From Flavobacteriales bacterium (GTDB lineage: Bacteria; Bacteroidota; Bacteroidia; Flavobacteriales_F; PHOS-HE28), in assembly GCA_026129465.1 (NCBI GenBank), contig JAHCIA010000001.1, positions 3,179,583 through 3,243,582 on the forward strand: a DNA stretch of 64,000 nt, in the 5' to 3' direction. Under the pieces are notes generated by a model. The model saw only the letters and a list, made by a program, of their open reading frames with translations, did not search any database and was not told the DNA's origin. Position numbers and translations under genes: made by a program. Positions 9,271 to 20,372 of this stretch are shown here, one piece after another. Numbering within the stretch: position 1 is the first letter of the stretch; the number at the start of each line of letters is the position of its first letter.

Positions 9271-10230
9271 CTAGTCACTGTTGTCCACGTATGTGGAGAA
9301 GTTGATCTGTCCCTGCGCATCGGTGTTCGGCGGTAGTATGATGGCGGTGCCCGTGGTGTTATTGGACTCCAGGTCATTGGCGAAGACAGGTGGGGTCACT
9401 GTATACCTGAAGCGATAGCTCGTACCGCAGATATCGGTGGTCAGGCTCAGGTAGTAGAAGTTCGTATTGCTGCGGCAATCGAGGCTCACTGATTGGGTCG
9501 CAGGTATTGAGTTGGCACCCACGGGCAAGGACCAGGATTGTATCACGGTAGTTGTGGTATTACGCAGTTGCAGCGTCGCAGAGGCCGGGTTCGACGTGCC
9601 CGCATGCTCGGCTTCCCACTCTATGTTCAGGACACCGTTCGTAGGCAGGTCGATCCGGTAGTAGTCGATGTTGTCACCATACCGGAAGTCGATCTGGCCT
9701 TGATGCCATACCCCGGGGGCCACGGTCGTCGCGGTCCCGGAACCATTGTTGGATTCGACATCATTGGCGAATACAGGCGCCACGATGTCATAGGTGAAGG
9801 TGTAGTTCGTGCACACCAACGTGCTGGGGTTCACGATGCTGATGTAGTAGAGGCCAACGCCTTGGCAGGGGAAGAGGAACGAATCGTTCACCGGCACTCC
9901 GTTGGCTCCTGCGGTGAGCGTGAACGTGCCAATAACAGCCGTGGTGGATTGGCGGACCTGGAAGGTCACCTCAAGATCCGTGGCGCCGGTGTTGCTCATG
10001 CTGCTTTGCACGCGCAATTGCCCTTGTGAAGGCGGTGTGAAGCTGAAGTAGTCGGCGCTGTTGTCCGTGGGCGAGCAGGCGCCCATGCTGCCGGTCATGC
10101 TCACCGCATATTGCAAGGCGTTCGCAGTGCCGGAGGTATTGTTCGATTCGGATTCGGTGTCCTGGGCCCAGGTGCCGAGCGGAATGGCCAGTACCAGGCA
10201 ACAGGCAAGCAGTTTCTTCAAGGTGCGCAT
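9271..10230 (-). pseudogene. 5' part of the large type IX-secreted surface protein, truncated by the IS
   Basis: 319 residues. Residues 1-22 are a signal peptide ending TWAQ. Then come two complete PPC-like beta-sandwich modules of about 125 residues (ESESNNTSGTANAL, DYFSFTPPSQGQLRVQ; then ESNNGSGTATTVAPG, DYYRIDLPTNGVLNIEWEAEHAG) and the start of a third. The stop codon TAG is made from the TA target duplication plus the first G of the IS, so translation ends at the insertion. The truncated product could be secreted to the periplasm but lacks the C-terminal sorting domain. The continuation is at 4724-8377. Confidence 0.85.
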
Positions 10231-10498
10231 GAGGGTTCAGGTTAGGGTTTCAGGGCAAGGATGGATCGGTTTCATGGGCACATCGGGGAGGAGGCCGGGA
10301 TGTGAACGATCGGTCGCAGGCCTCCATCCCTTGTTCACATCTCCAGCCCCCTTTCGATATGGTGGAAGAGGACAGGGCGATCAGTGCCCGCGCTCCTTGA
10401 AAGGATGCATCACACCTTCCATTCGCCGTATTATCGCGGTCGGTTCACCACACACCGTGGAAACACCGGCCACCGATACCGCAGCGCACCCTGCCTGG

Positions 10499-11038
10499 AT
10501 GACCGGGCTTCGGAGCAACGACGCCGCCACGGTGCGCCAGTTGTACAGCGACCATTTCCCGGCGGTACGTCGAATGGTCCTGGGCAACAGCGGCACGGTC
10601 AGCGATGCGCAGGACATGTTCCAGGAGGCCATGGCCGTGCTCTGGTTGAGCGTGAAGGAGGGGCGCCTGGTGCCCGATGCCGACCCCGGCGGCTTTCTCT
10701 TCCGGGTGGCCAGGAACAAATGGCTGGACGTGGTCCGGTCCGCAGCGCACAGGCACATGAAGGTGGTGCATGATGAACGGGTGCTCGACCAGCGTGCGGA
10801 ACCCTCGGATGATCTCGAGGAGCGGCTCTCGCGACTGCGCGACGTGTACGAGCAGCTGGACGATCGCTGCCGATCGGTGCTGGACCGCTACTACTTCGAG
10901 CGGAAGGACATGGCCACCATCGCGGCCGAACTGGGCGTGGGCGAGGACAGCGTGCGCACCATGAAGTACCGATGCATGATGAAACTGCGGGCCATGCGGC
11001 GCACCATCGCTTCAGGGCAGCACAACGGGGAAGCATGA
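10499..11038 (+). CDS. ECF-family RNA polymerase sigma factor
   Basis: A 179-residue sigma-70-family ECF factor. Region 2 spans about 13-80 (LYSDHFPAVRRMV, DAQDMFQEAMAVLW, FLFRVARNKWLDVVR), and region 4 about 112-168 (YEQLDDRCRSVLDRYYFERKDMATIAAELGVGEDSVRTMKYRCMMKL given in parts: the helix-turn-helix is the ATIAAELGVGEDSVRTMK segment). It overlaps the next gene by ATGA, so the two are probably translationally coupled. It likely drives its own three-gene operon and other targets, and is probably held inactive by the next protein. The ATG at 10499 is preferred; an in-frame GTG at about 10457 would add 14 residues. Confidence 0.85.
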   Translation: MTGLRSNDAATVRQLYSDHFPAVRRMVLGNSGTVSDAQDMFQEAMAVLWLSVKEGRLVPDADPGGFLFRVARNKWLDVVRSAAHRHMKVVHDERVLDQRAEPSDDLEERLSRLRDVYEQLDDRCRSVLDRYYFERKDMATIAAELGVGEDSVRTMKYRCMMKLRAMRRTIASGQHNGEA

Positions 11039-11769
11039 CCAAGGGCACATTGAACGAGGAACGATTCGAGGCGATCGAGGCCTACCTGCTGGAGACCATG
11101 CCGCTGGCGGAGCGCGAGCGATTCGAGCAGGAGTTGGCCTCCGATGCGGATCTGCGGCAGGAAGTGGACCTCATGCGCGAGCACATCCTGGCCGTAGAGC
11201 TGGGCGGCTTCACGAGAGCAATGCGCACTGCTGCAGAAGAGGGTCGCGGATCGGATGGGAAGCGTGGGGGTGGATGGCCAGGCTGGTGGCGTTACGCCGC
11301 CGCTGTAGCCATCCTCACCGCTGTGGCCTTGTGGTTCCTGCTGGATCGCGAACCGGCCCATGAGCGCCTTTTCGCGGAGCACTACGTCACCGATCCCGGT
11401 CTGCCGGTGCCCATGAGCAGCGGCGATGACGAGGCCTTCCACGACGCCATGGTGGCCTTCAAACTGGGCGAGCATGACGAGGCCCGCAGCAAGTGGATGG
11501 ACCTGCTCCGCGCCGCGCCGGACAACGATACCTTGCGCTACTACATCGCCCAGGCCGCGCTCGCCCAAGGTGATGTGGTTGGCGCCGTTCCCCTGCTGGG
11601 GCAAGTGGCTGCGGATACCACCTCGGAGTTCAGCGGCAAGGCGCGCTGGTATCTCTTCCTGGCCCACCTGAAGCGCGGGGATCGGGAGGCCATGCGGGCC
11701 TTGCGCCTGGAGGACGACGTCCATTTCGGCGAACGCGCCCGCGCCATCCTCGCTTCCCTGGATCCGTGA
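11035..11769 (+). CDS. Membrane protein with anti-sigma-like N-terminus and TPR-like C-terminus
   Basis: A 244-residue single-pass membrane protein. The cytoplasmic N-terminus (about 5-60: EAYLLETMPLAERERFEQELASD) resembles the small helical domain seen in anti-sigma factors. One transmembrane helix covers 84-103 (WWRYAAAVAILTAVALWFLL). The outside part (about 130-244) contains helical repeats with a TPR pattern (AMVAFKLGEHDEARSKWMDLL, AQAALAQGDVVGAVPLLGQV). It overlaps both neighbours (ATGA with the sigma factor, GTGA with the CHAT gene). The order implies a sigma/anti-sigma pair with a protein-binding sensor domain; that role is inferred, not shown. Confidence 0.7.
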   Translation: MTKGTLNEERFEAIEAYLLETMPLAERERFEQELASDADLRQEVDLMREHILAVELGGFTRAMRTAAEEGRGSDGKRGGGWPGWWRYAAAVAILTAVALWFLLDREPAHERLFAEHYVTDPGLPVPMSSGDDEAFHDAMVAFKLGEHDEARSKWMDLLRAAPDNDTLRYYIAQAALAQGDVVGAVPLLGQVAADTTSEFSGKARWYLFLAHLKRGDREAMRALRLEDDVHFGERARAILASLDP

Positions 11770-14700
11770 AGCACGCACTTGCCATCGCTTGGGCCTGTGC
11801 GCTGCCATATCCGCTCCTGGCGGGCGATGGGGATGCGTTGCGGCAACGACATGCCCGTATCGAAGCGCTCTACAAGGCCGGTGACCACGCGCAGCTGATC
11901 ACGGCCATCGATGTGCAGCTGCTCGAGGCGCAGGGCACCACCTGGGTGGATTCCCTGCACTACTACCTCTACAAGCATGCGCGTGCCCACCGCATGCTCA
12001 AGGGCGCGGAGGCGGGCGCCCAGGCAGGCGAACGCATCCTGCGGCTGGTGCAGGCGCGTGGGGTTCCCAAGCACGAGCTGAAAGCGCTGATGGACCTGAG
12101 TTGGTACTACTATGACATCGGCCGGCTGATCGACTGCGCACGCGTGGACAGCATGGGCGTGGCGCTCACGGACAAGCACCAGGTGTTCAGCGCCGAGGAT
12201 CGCGGCAAGGCGCGGCAGTACCTCGCCTTCGACCACAGCGTCATGGGCGATCACGGCACGGCCGCACGTTGGGCCCGGGACGCTTTGGATGAGTATGAAC
12301 GGGGCGGTGTCACCTCGCCCGTGCTGCTGGCCGAAGCCACTACCGCCTTGGGGGTCTCCTTGATGCACATGGGCCGGTACCAGGAAGCGGAAGAACGCTT
12401 CAAGGGGTCACTGGCCATTCTTGGGGAGGCGGATGATCCGGACCTGATCAACCGACGGGCCAGCGTCCATGGCAATCTCGGGGTGCTCTGGCAGCATGCT
12501 GGCGATCTTCCACGGAGCCTTGTCCATTACCAGGCGAGCATACCCTGCTACGATCGTGTGATAGCCGGGGCCGAGTTGGGGTATCTGCGCGACGAAGCGG
12601 TGCTGAACCGTTCGCGCACTTATCTCAATCAGGCCACGGTCTATTTTGAATTGGGTGATCTGGGCCGTGCGCAACGTCTCTTGGAATTGGCGTGGAAGGA
12701 TCGCAGTAGTGTATTGGAACCCGGTGACGCGCAGCTGTTGTCGGTGAAGGACCGCATGGCGGATGTGGCCCTGGCCAAGGGCGACCTGGAGCAGGCCGTG
12801 GAACTGGTGTCCGCTTATCTCAAGGCCTGCGGCGAACGCTTCGGCATGCACGGGGAGCCCTACATCCGCGCGGCATCCAAGCTCGGCGACCTCTACCGCC
12901 GGATGGGCGACCACCAGCGCGCCGATTCGCTCTTCCGCACCAGCCTGTCCGTGGGCGGGTTCGGCGCGGATGCGGCCATGGACCAGGTATTGCACCTCAC
13001 CCTTTTGCGACGGGCGCAGCTGCACAGCGCCATGGGCCGCCATGCACAGGCCTTGGAGGACCTGCGTAAAGCGCGCACCGTGATGGTGAACATCCATGGT
13101 CCGGGACATTTCAAGGTGGCGCAGGCGGATATCCTTCTCGCGGAGGCCCACTATCTGGCCGGCGAACATCAGCAGGCCATCGAGCATGCGCGCAATGCAC
13201 GAGCGATCCTGGATGATCGTGTGCGGGCTCTGCGAGCCAACGCGCTCCCGGTCAATTTCCCGGAACCGGAACTCTTGCCCGAGGCCATTTATTGGGAGGT
13301 GCTAGCGGAACGTGCTCAGGCGCCCGGCGAACCGCCCTCGGAACACTGGAACGGATCGCTTGATCTGGCCATCGCCTCGCTGGCCCGGAACAGAACGGCG
13401 TTGCAGGACGAAGCCTCCAAGTTGCTGTTGGTGGCCGCACAGAAGCGGCTGTTCGGCCTGGCCATCGACCTGGCCCAGGAAGCCCACGCGGCCAGTGGAT
13501 CACAAGAAGAGGTCGACCGCTTCCTGGCCATCAGCGAAGCGGACCGATCCGTGCTGCTCAAGGGCAAGCTCAACGCCTTCGCCGGATTGCGTTTCGCCGG
13601 CGTGCCCGATAGTGTCCTGGCCCGGGAACGGGAGCTGATCGCCGCGCTGGAGGTCCGGGCCGATGATCGTGGCACCGCCATGGACCGCGCGGACAAGGAG
13701 GAGGCCTACCGGAAGTTCCTCGCCACACTGGAGCGGACGCACCCGGCCTACTTCGCGCTGCGGCACGGCGAGCCCCGGATATCCATCAGCGATATCCGCG
13801 AAAGGCTGCTCACCAAGGACCGCGATCTGGTGGTCTATGCCGTCACCGGGGAGTACCTGCATGTGCTGGTGCTCGGCTTGCACATGGCGGAGTTGCTGCG
13901 CCTGCCGATCTCCGACCTGGCCGGGCAGGTGCGTGCGCTGAACGAGGCCATCGCCACGCGTGATGCGGCCGCCTACGTGGAGCACGCGCATACCCTGTAC
14001 GAAGTGGTCTTCGCACCGGTGGCTGAGCGGACCACCGCGCCCGAGTTGCTCATCATTCCGGACGGTCCGTTGCACCTGCTCAACTTCGAGGCGTTGCTCA
14101 CCGCGCCCTCCAAGGCAGCGGACTTCAAGGCGAACCTGCTCATTCGCCGCCACGCCATCGCCTACCTGCTCTCAGCGTCCACGGCCCTGCGTTTCGCCGA
14201 TCTGAAGCAAGGACGCGCAAAGGGAACACTCGCCCTCGCACCGGGCTTTACCGACGATGTGAAGCAGGACTACCTGGCGCGCGTGAAGGACACCACCCTG
14301 ATCGACCGTCACTTCCTCCGGTACGTGCGCCAGCCCTTCGCGGTGCACACGGCGCAGGACCTCGGTGGCCTCTTGTCGGCGCGTGTGATGGTGGGCGGGG
14401 AAGCCACCGAGCAGCGATTCCGTGAGCAGGCCGCGCGCCACGGCATTCTGCATCTGGGCACCCATGCGGAAATGAACACCACATCGCCCATGTATTCACG
14501 CCTGGTGCTGAGCAAGGATGGCTTGGGCATGGAACCTGACGCCGATGGCTACCTGCATGCCTACGAGATCTACGCGTTGGACCTGCGCGCCCAACTGGCC
14601 GTGCTCACCGCCTGCGAAACAGGCACCGGCCAGCACGATGCCGGAGAGGGCGTGCGCTCCATCGGCTATGGCTTCGCATTCGCCGGATGCCCCAGCCTGG

Positions 14701-14990
14701 TGATGTCACTCTGGAAGATCGACGAGAAGGTGTCGTCGGAGATCATCACCCGCTTCTATGCCAACCTGGCCAAGGGCCTGCCCAAACACATCGCCCTGCG
14801 TCAGGCCAAACTGGACCATCTGGACCACGCGGTCGACGAGATGACCTTGCCCTACTACTGGGCCGGGCTGGTGCTGGTGGGTGATGTGGAGCCGGTGGAT
14901 CTGGGAGGCCGCTGGTCTTGGACAACGATCCTGGCTGTGGCCGCGCTCGTGCTGATGCTATTGCTCTTCTTGCGGCGCTTCAAACGCTGA
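11766..14990 (+). CDS. TPR-CHAT protein (caspase-like peptidase domain), exported and membrane-anchored
   Basis: A 1074-residue protein starting with GTG inside the previous stop codon. Residues 1-19 form a signal peptide; residues about 30-480 contain many TPR units (GVSLMHMGRYQEAEERF, NLGVLWQHAGDLPRSLVHY, ASKLGDLYRRMGDHQRADSLF). The CHAT caspase-fold domain spans about 760-1045 with the catalytic dyad visible: His900 in LHLGTHAEM and Cys950 in VLTACETGTG. The last 26 residues are a transmembrane helix followed by RRFKR, so the TPR and CHAT parts would face the periplasm. CHAT domains are caspase-like cysteine peptidases often fused to TPRs; the substrate here is unknown. Downstream is a strong terminator. 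Confidence 0.88.
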   Translation: MKHALAIAWACALPYPLLAGDGDALRQRHARIEALYKAGDHAQLITAIDVQLLEAQGTTWVDSLHYYLYKHARAHRMLKGAEAGAQAGERILRLVQARGVPKHELKALMDLSWYYYDIGRLIDCARVDSMGVALTDKHQVFSAEDRGKARQYLAFDHSVMGDHGTAARWARDALDEYERGGVTSPVLLAEATTALGVSLMHMGRYQEAEERFKGSLAILGEADDPDLINRRASVHGNLGVLWQHAGDLPRSLVHYQASIPCYDRVIAGAELGYLRDEAVLNRSRTYLNQATVYFELGDLGRAQRLLELAWKDRSSVLEPGDAQLLSVKDRMADVALAKGDLEQAVELVSAYLKACGERFGMHGEPYIRAASKLGDLYRRMGDHQRADSLFRTSLSVGGFGADAAMDQVLHLTLLRRAQLHSAMGRHAQALEDLRKARTVMVNIHGPGHFKVAQADILLAEAHYLAGEHQQAIEHARNARAILDDRVRALRANALPVNFPEPELLPEAIYWEVLAERAQAPGEPPSEHWNGSLDLAIASLARNRTALQDEASKLLLVAAQKRLFGLAIDLAQEAHAASGSQEEVDRFLAISEADRSVLLKGKLNAFAGLRFAGVPDSVLARERELIAALEVRADDRGTAMDRADKEEAYRKFLATLERTHPAYFALRHGEPRISISDIRERLLTKDRDLVVYAVTGEYLHVLVLGLHMAELLRLPISDLAGQVRALNEAIATRDAAAYVEHAHTLYEVVFAPVAERTTAPELLIIPDGPLHLLNFEALLTAPSKAADFKANLLIRRHAIAYLLSASTALRFADLKQGRAKGTLALAPGFTDDVKQDYLARVKDTTLIDRHFLRYVRQPFAVHTAQDLGGLLSARVMVGGEATEQRFREQAARHGILHLGTHAEMNTTSPMYSRLVLSKDGLGMEPDADGYLHAYEIYALDLRAQLAVLTACETGTGQHDAGEGVRSIGYGFAFAGCPSLVMSLWKIDEKVSSEIITRFYANLAKGLPKHIALRQAKLDHLDHAVDEMTLPYYWAGLVLVGDVEPVDLGGRWSWTTILAVAALVLMLLLFLRRFKR

Positions 14991-14994
14991 TAGA

Positions 14995-15044
14995 CACAAG
15001 CCCCGGCCGGTCCCATTGTATTTCGGGATCGGCCGGGGCTTGTG
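14995..15044. terminator. Bidirectional terminator between convergent genes
   Basis: An inverted repeat with ACAAGCCCCGGCC on the left and GGCCGGGGCTTGT on the right, plus inner pairs. It sits between the stop of the CHAT gene and the stop of the leftward repetitive surface protein, so it can serve both. Confidence 0.75.
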
Positions 15045-15063
15045 CCCAACACCGTGCTTCCGA

Positions 15064-18000
15064 TCAACGCGCGAGGACAACACGCTGATGCTGCGTGCGA
15101 TCCAGGAGGTCCCTTGTTTCCAGCAGATAGACGCCCGGTGTACACCGGTCCAGATCGATGGTGACCAGTTCGCTTGGCGCGTTCAACGGGAACGAAACGC
15201 GTCGGCCCTGGATGTCGATCAGACCAATGGCTTGGATGTCCGCACCCTGCCCGGCGCGGATGTGCAGTACATCCTGCGCGGGATTTGGCCAAGCTCGTGG
15301 CAGATGCGACTCCTCGGCGATCTCCACGCCACCGGTGGAAGTGCCGTTCAGGTCCGCATCGCTGTCCGACACCGCCAGTTCCCGGAAAGAGGAGAGTCCG
15401 GTGATCGACTGGGTGAAGGGGTCGGCCCCATTGGCGGCATTGAAGGTCCCGGGGATCCAGTTGGTGCCATCATAGCGCGCCACCGTGCAGGTGTTGCGTC
15501 CGAATGATGCCAGTTCTTCCGCGCTGCCCCATTGCAGGGTGATGTTGGCGGTGTTGCCACCGGCGATCTGTTCGCCCACCACCCAGGTGCGGCCCACCAC
15601 ATCGGTGTTGATGTTCGATCCGGTGGCCACGCCAGGCGCACCGTACTCCGTGCTCACACCGTCCTGTACGCGCACGCTGAATCGATCCTGCGGACCGGAG
15701 GTGCTCATGGTCAGTGGCGTGTAGCTGGTGGTGCCTACGGGGAAGAGGTAGACGCTGCCGGACACCTGCCGGTGCAGGGATCCACTGCCGTTGTTCACCA
15801 CCCAGCTGCTGGCACCGCCCCCGTTCACCGCGGCCGGCGCGCTGTTCTGGATGAACAGGTCGCTGTTCCCCAATCGCAGCAGGCCATTCAAGAGATGGAA
15901 CGCGTTGATCACGGTCTGGTCGCCACCCAGGTCGACCCCCGCCGTGTTGTTGATGGCCAGGCTGAGTATGGTGCCCGTACCGTTGAGTTGTTGTCCGCTC
16001 ATGCCGGTATAGCTCAGCATCGGCGTTGTGATGCTCCCGTTGTTCATGATCGCGGGCCCCGCGAAGCCGAAGGAGTTCGAGCCGGTGAGCGTGGCGCCAT
16101 TGGAAATGTTGAAGGATCCGTTCTGCAAGGGGAAAGGCAGGGCGTAGGCCAGCGTGCCACTGGGCACGTTCACCACACCGCCAGGCAGGTTGGTGAAGCT
16201 CTTGCCACTGAAATCGTTGCCGAAGGTGAAGGTCTCCGCACCATTGTTCTTGTTGATGGTGCCGGCATTGTTGGTCACCATGTGCCATGCTGCCTGGCTC
16301 GTGTTCCAGCCGTTGAGGTCGAGCACACCGCCCGCGAGGTTGTTGAAGAGGTGTGGCGTGCTGCCCAAGCCGGTGATGATGCCGCTCTGCATCGTCACGT
16401 GCCCCCCATTGTTGATCGTGCCTTGTGCCACGAGGGTCGCACCGTTCAAGGTCCCCGTGGCGCCGGCGGCGAGGGTGATGATGCCCGTGGTGTTCAGCGT
16501 GCCGCCGGTCCAGGTGAACTGCCCGCCGTTGCCGATCGTCAGCGCCAGTGGTCCGTGCAGCGTGCCACCGGTGAAGAGGAACGAGTTCAGTGTCAGCGCG
16601 CCCTCGATGTGCATCAAACCAGTGAGCAGGTGGAAGGGCGCGCCCACCGTGCCGCCAGAAAGGTTCGTGAACGGTCCGCCATCCAGCTTGAACACGCTGT
16701 TCGTCGTACCGGTCATGCTGCCCGTATTGGTTGTGGGCGCCTTGAACACGCACTCGCCGGCCGGCACGTTCAGCACACCGCCCGCCAGGTTGTGGAAGGC
16801 TTTGCCGCTGAAATCGTTGCTGAAACAGAAGGCCGTGCCGCCGTTGTTCTTGTTGAAGGTGCCCTGATTGTGCGTCACTTGATGCCAGGTGTTCGAATTG
16901 GTCAGCCAGCCGTTGAGGTTCACCACGCCGCCGGGCAGGTTGTTGAAGGTGGTGGGACCTCCGGCGAACGAGGATTGCCCCACGTTCCCGCCCTGCAGGT
17001 TCCAGGTGCCCGCGTTGTTGATGGTGCCCAGTGCGTCCAGCGTGGTGCTGCCATTCGCCACGGCCGTGCCGCCGGAGAGGATGTTCAGTACCGTGGTGCC
17101 ATCGAGCCTGCCGCCGGTCCAAGTGAACTGGCCTCCGCCAGGAATGGTGATCGCTTGCGGGCCTTCAACAATGCCGCCGCTCAGGGTGAAGGAGGCCAGA
17201 TTGAGGGGGCCATTCAGGATGAGGGTGGAGAACTGATGCTCGTACGGCGCGGTGATCGTGCCTCCGGGTCCGTTGGTGAAGGTGGGAGCGAAGGGGGATG
17301 GGTTGTGCTTGAATCCGCCCGTGCCGCTTGTCGTCAACGAGCCCTGGTTCACCGTGGCGCACTTGAACACCACGGTGCCGCTCGCCGCGTTCACCACACC
17401 GCCCGCTGCGTTCGTGAAGCTCTTCCCGCTGAAATCGTCGCTGAAGGCGAATTCCACCGTGCCGTTGTTCTTGATGAAGGTGCCCTGGTTGGTGGTGGCC
17501 TGATGCCAGCTGTTCGTGTTGCTCTGCCAGCCGTTCAGGTTCACGATACCACCGGTCTGGTTGTTGAAGGCGCAGGGCCCACCCGAAGCGGTGGGCTGCC
17601 CCAGGTTGCCGCCTTGCATGTTCCAGGTGCCGGCATTGTTGATGGTGCCCAGGGCCGCCAGCGTAGCGCTGCCGTTGGCCGTCACCGTGGAGCCGGCGTT
17701 GACGTTGAGGGTGCTGCTCGCCGACAAGGTCCCGCTGGTCCAGTTGAGTGTGCCGTTGTTGGCGAGCACGATGGTGCCCGGGCCTTCGATCGTGGCCCCG
17801 CTCAACTGCCATGTGCCGCTCACGGACATGTCCGTTCCCGGTCCGTTCTGAATGGTGAAGACATTGCCCGAGGTGATCAGCGTGGCGCCCGTGGCCACGA
17901 AGAGCTCGTCGATGGAAACGGGCGTGCTCGCGGTGACGGTGTGCCCGGGCAGGATGACCACCTGGCCGTCAGAAGCCGTGGGCACGCTGGGTGCGGGAAC

Positions 18001-18156
18001 GAAGTCCACGCCATTGAATCGCAACCAGGTGGACAGTGCGTTCCAGGGGCCCGATGCGGCGGTGTTGTAGTCGCCCACTCCCTGGGCGGCCAACATGGTG
18101 GGAAGCAGGAGAAGGGCGATCAGGACGATCGTGGACCTCTTGTGGTCGTGTCTCAT
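15064..18156 (-). CDS. Repetitive type IX-secreted surface protein (adhesin-like)
   Basis: A 1030-residue secreted protein. The signal peptide is MRHDHKRSTIVLIALLLLPT… ending AAQG. Most of the protein is Gly/Asn/Thr-rich beta-helix-like sequence built from about three long repeats: GTINNAGTW blocks recur 207 and 202 residues apart, each followed by FNN…GGVVNLNGW and NDFSGKSFTNLAGGVVNV elements. A globular part with WVVGEQIAGG follows, then a type IX C-terminal sorting domain (AWPNPAQDVLHI, IDIQGRRVSF, CTPGVYLLE, QRVVLAR). By family knowledge it is exported through the type IX system encoded at 30.5-36.4 kb and fixed on the surface. Start taken at ATG 18156, right before the signal peptide. 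Binding partner unknown. Confidence 0.88.
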   Translation of the reverse strand: MRHDHKRSTIVLIALLLLPTMLAAQGVGDYNTAASGPWNALSTWLRFNGVDFVPAPSVPTASDGQVVILPGHTVTASTPVSIDELFVATGATLITSGNVFTIQNGPGTDMSVSGTWQLSGATIEGPGTIVLANNGTLNWTSGTLSASSTLNVNAGSTVTANGSATLAALGTINNAGTWNMQGGNLGQPTASGGPCAFNNQTGGIVNLNGWQSNTNSWHQATTNQGTFIKNNGTVEFAFSDDFSGKSFTNAAGGVVNAASGTVVFKCATVNQGSLTTSGTGGFKHNPSPFAPTFTNGPGGTITAPYEHQFSTLILNGPLNLASFTLSGGIVEGPQAITIPGGGQFTWTGGRLDGTTVLNILSGGTAVANGSTTLDALGTINNAGTWNLQGGNVGQSSFAGGPTTFNNLPGGVVNLNGWLTNSNTWHQVTHNQGTFNKNNGGTAFCFSNDFSGKAFHNLAGGVLNVPAGECVFKAPTTNTGSMTGTTNSVFKLDGGPFTNLSGGTVGAPFHLLTGLMHIEGALTLNSFLFTGGTLHGPLALTIGNGGQFTWTGGTLNTTGIITLAAGATGTLNGATLVAQGTINNGGHVTMQSGIITGLGSTPHLFNNLAGGVLDLNGWNTSQAAWHMVTNNAGTINKNNGAETFTFGNDFSGKSFTNLPGGVVNVPSGTLAYALPFPLQNGSFNISNGATLTGSNSFGFAGPAIMNNGSITTPMLSYTGMSGQQLNGTGTILSLAINNTAGVDLGGDQTVINAFHLLNGLLRLGNSDLFIQNSAPAAVNGGGASSWVVNNGSGSLHRQVSGSVYLFPVGTTSYTPLTMSTSGPQDRFSVRVQDGVSTEYGAPGVATGSNINTDVVGRTWVVGEQIAGGNTANITLQWGSAEELASFGRNTCTVARYDGTNWIPGTFNAANGADPFTQSITGLSSFRELAVSDSDADLNGTSTGGVEIAEESHLPRAWPNPAQDVLHIRAGQGADIQAIGLIDIQGRRVSFPLNAPSELVTIDLDRCTPGVYLLETRDLLDRTQHQRVVLAR

Positions 18157-18231
18157 GGCTGTGGGTCTATCGTGCAAGGATCGACCGATCGCACCGGCCC
18201 TGCAATAGAACATTGGTTAGCGGGCACAAGC

Positions 18232-18265
18232 GGCAAGCCCCGGCCAATGCTGACCGGGGCTTGCC
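18232..18265 (-). terminator. Terminator after groEL
   Basis: GGCAAGCCCCGG pairs with CCGGGGCTTGCC around a loop, 24 nt past the groEL stop. The stem core AAGCCCCGG is shared with the hairpin at 14995-15044. Confidence 0.75.
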
Positions 18266-18289
18266 CTTGTTGTTCGGTATGGTGGAGGC

Positions 18290-20005
<1,716 letters not shown>

Positions 20006-20299
20006 TTAGTTCAGGATGGCGTAGATGTCGCTCTCGCGCATGATCAGGTAGTCCTTGCCGTCGTAGTTCAGCTCGGTGCCGCTGTATTTGCCATACAGGA
20101 TCTCATCGCCGGCCTTCACGCTCAAGGGGGTCACCTTGCCGTCGTCGGCGACACGCCCGCTGCCTACGGCGATGATCTTGCCGCGCTGGGGTTTCTCCTT
20201 GGCCGTATCGGGAATGATGATGCCACCCTTGGTGGTCTCTTCTGCGGGCGCTGCTTCCACGAGCACGCGGTCCGCCAACGGTTTCACTTTCGTCGCCAT
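20006..20299 (-). CDS. groS: 10-kDa co-chaperonin GroES
   Basis: A 97-residue co-chaperonin: [32 protein letters not shown] is the N-terminal half (the GGIII mobile loop is clear), followed by [22 protein letters not shown] and the C-terminal [12 protein letters not shown]. It caps the GroEL ring. The ATG at 20299 is chosen because the family starts with the KPLADRV strand; a longer in-frame extension would be Arg/Gly-rich and unrelated. It lies just upstream of groEL on the same strand. There is no ordinary TAnnTTTG box close upstream; a sigma-54-like element lies at 20356-20372. Confidence 0.97.
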   Translation of the reverse strand: MATKVKPLADRVLVEAAPAEETTKGGIIIPDTAKEKPQRGKIIAVGSGRVADDGKVTPLSVKAGDEILYGKYSGTELNYDGKDYLIMRESDIYAILN

Positions 20300-20355
20300 G
20301 ACGTTCTTCGGTTTGGGTCTGTTTGAGGTTGGACTTGTGATCGTCGCCGCGCGGC

Positions 20356-20372
20356 TGTCAACGGTCGTGCCA
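20356..20372 (-). promoter_or_regulatory. Possible sigma-54-like promoter upstream of groES
   Basis: The minus strand reads TGGCACGACCGTTGACA, close to the sigma-54 consensus TGGCACG-N4-TTGCW. The -24 GG is perfect, but the conserved GC at -12 is GA. It lies about 57 nt before the groES ATG. Speculative. Confidence 0.25.

Larger units (their letters stand above)
8378..9271 (-). mobile_element. IS5-family (IS427-group-like) insertion sequence, 894 bp
   Basis: The ends are imperfect inverted repeats of about 20 bp: GAAGCCATCTCAAAATAGTT at the left and, reading inward from the right, GAGGCCATCTCAAAAATAGT. The element is flanked by a direct TA at 8376-8377 and 9272-9273, consistent with a 2-bp target duplication at TA, as known for the IS427 group. 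It carries a transposase split into two overlapping frames. It interrupts a large surface-protein gene; the host frame is restored exactly when the element and one TA are removed, so insertion was clean and probably recent. Confidence 0.9.
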
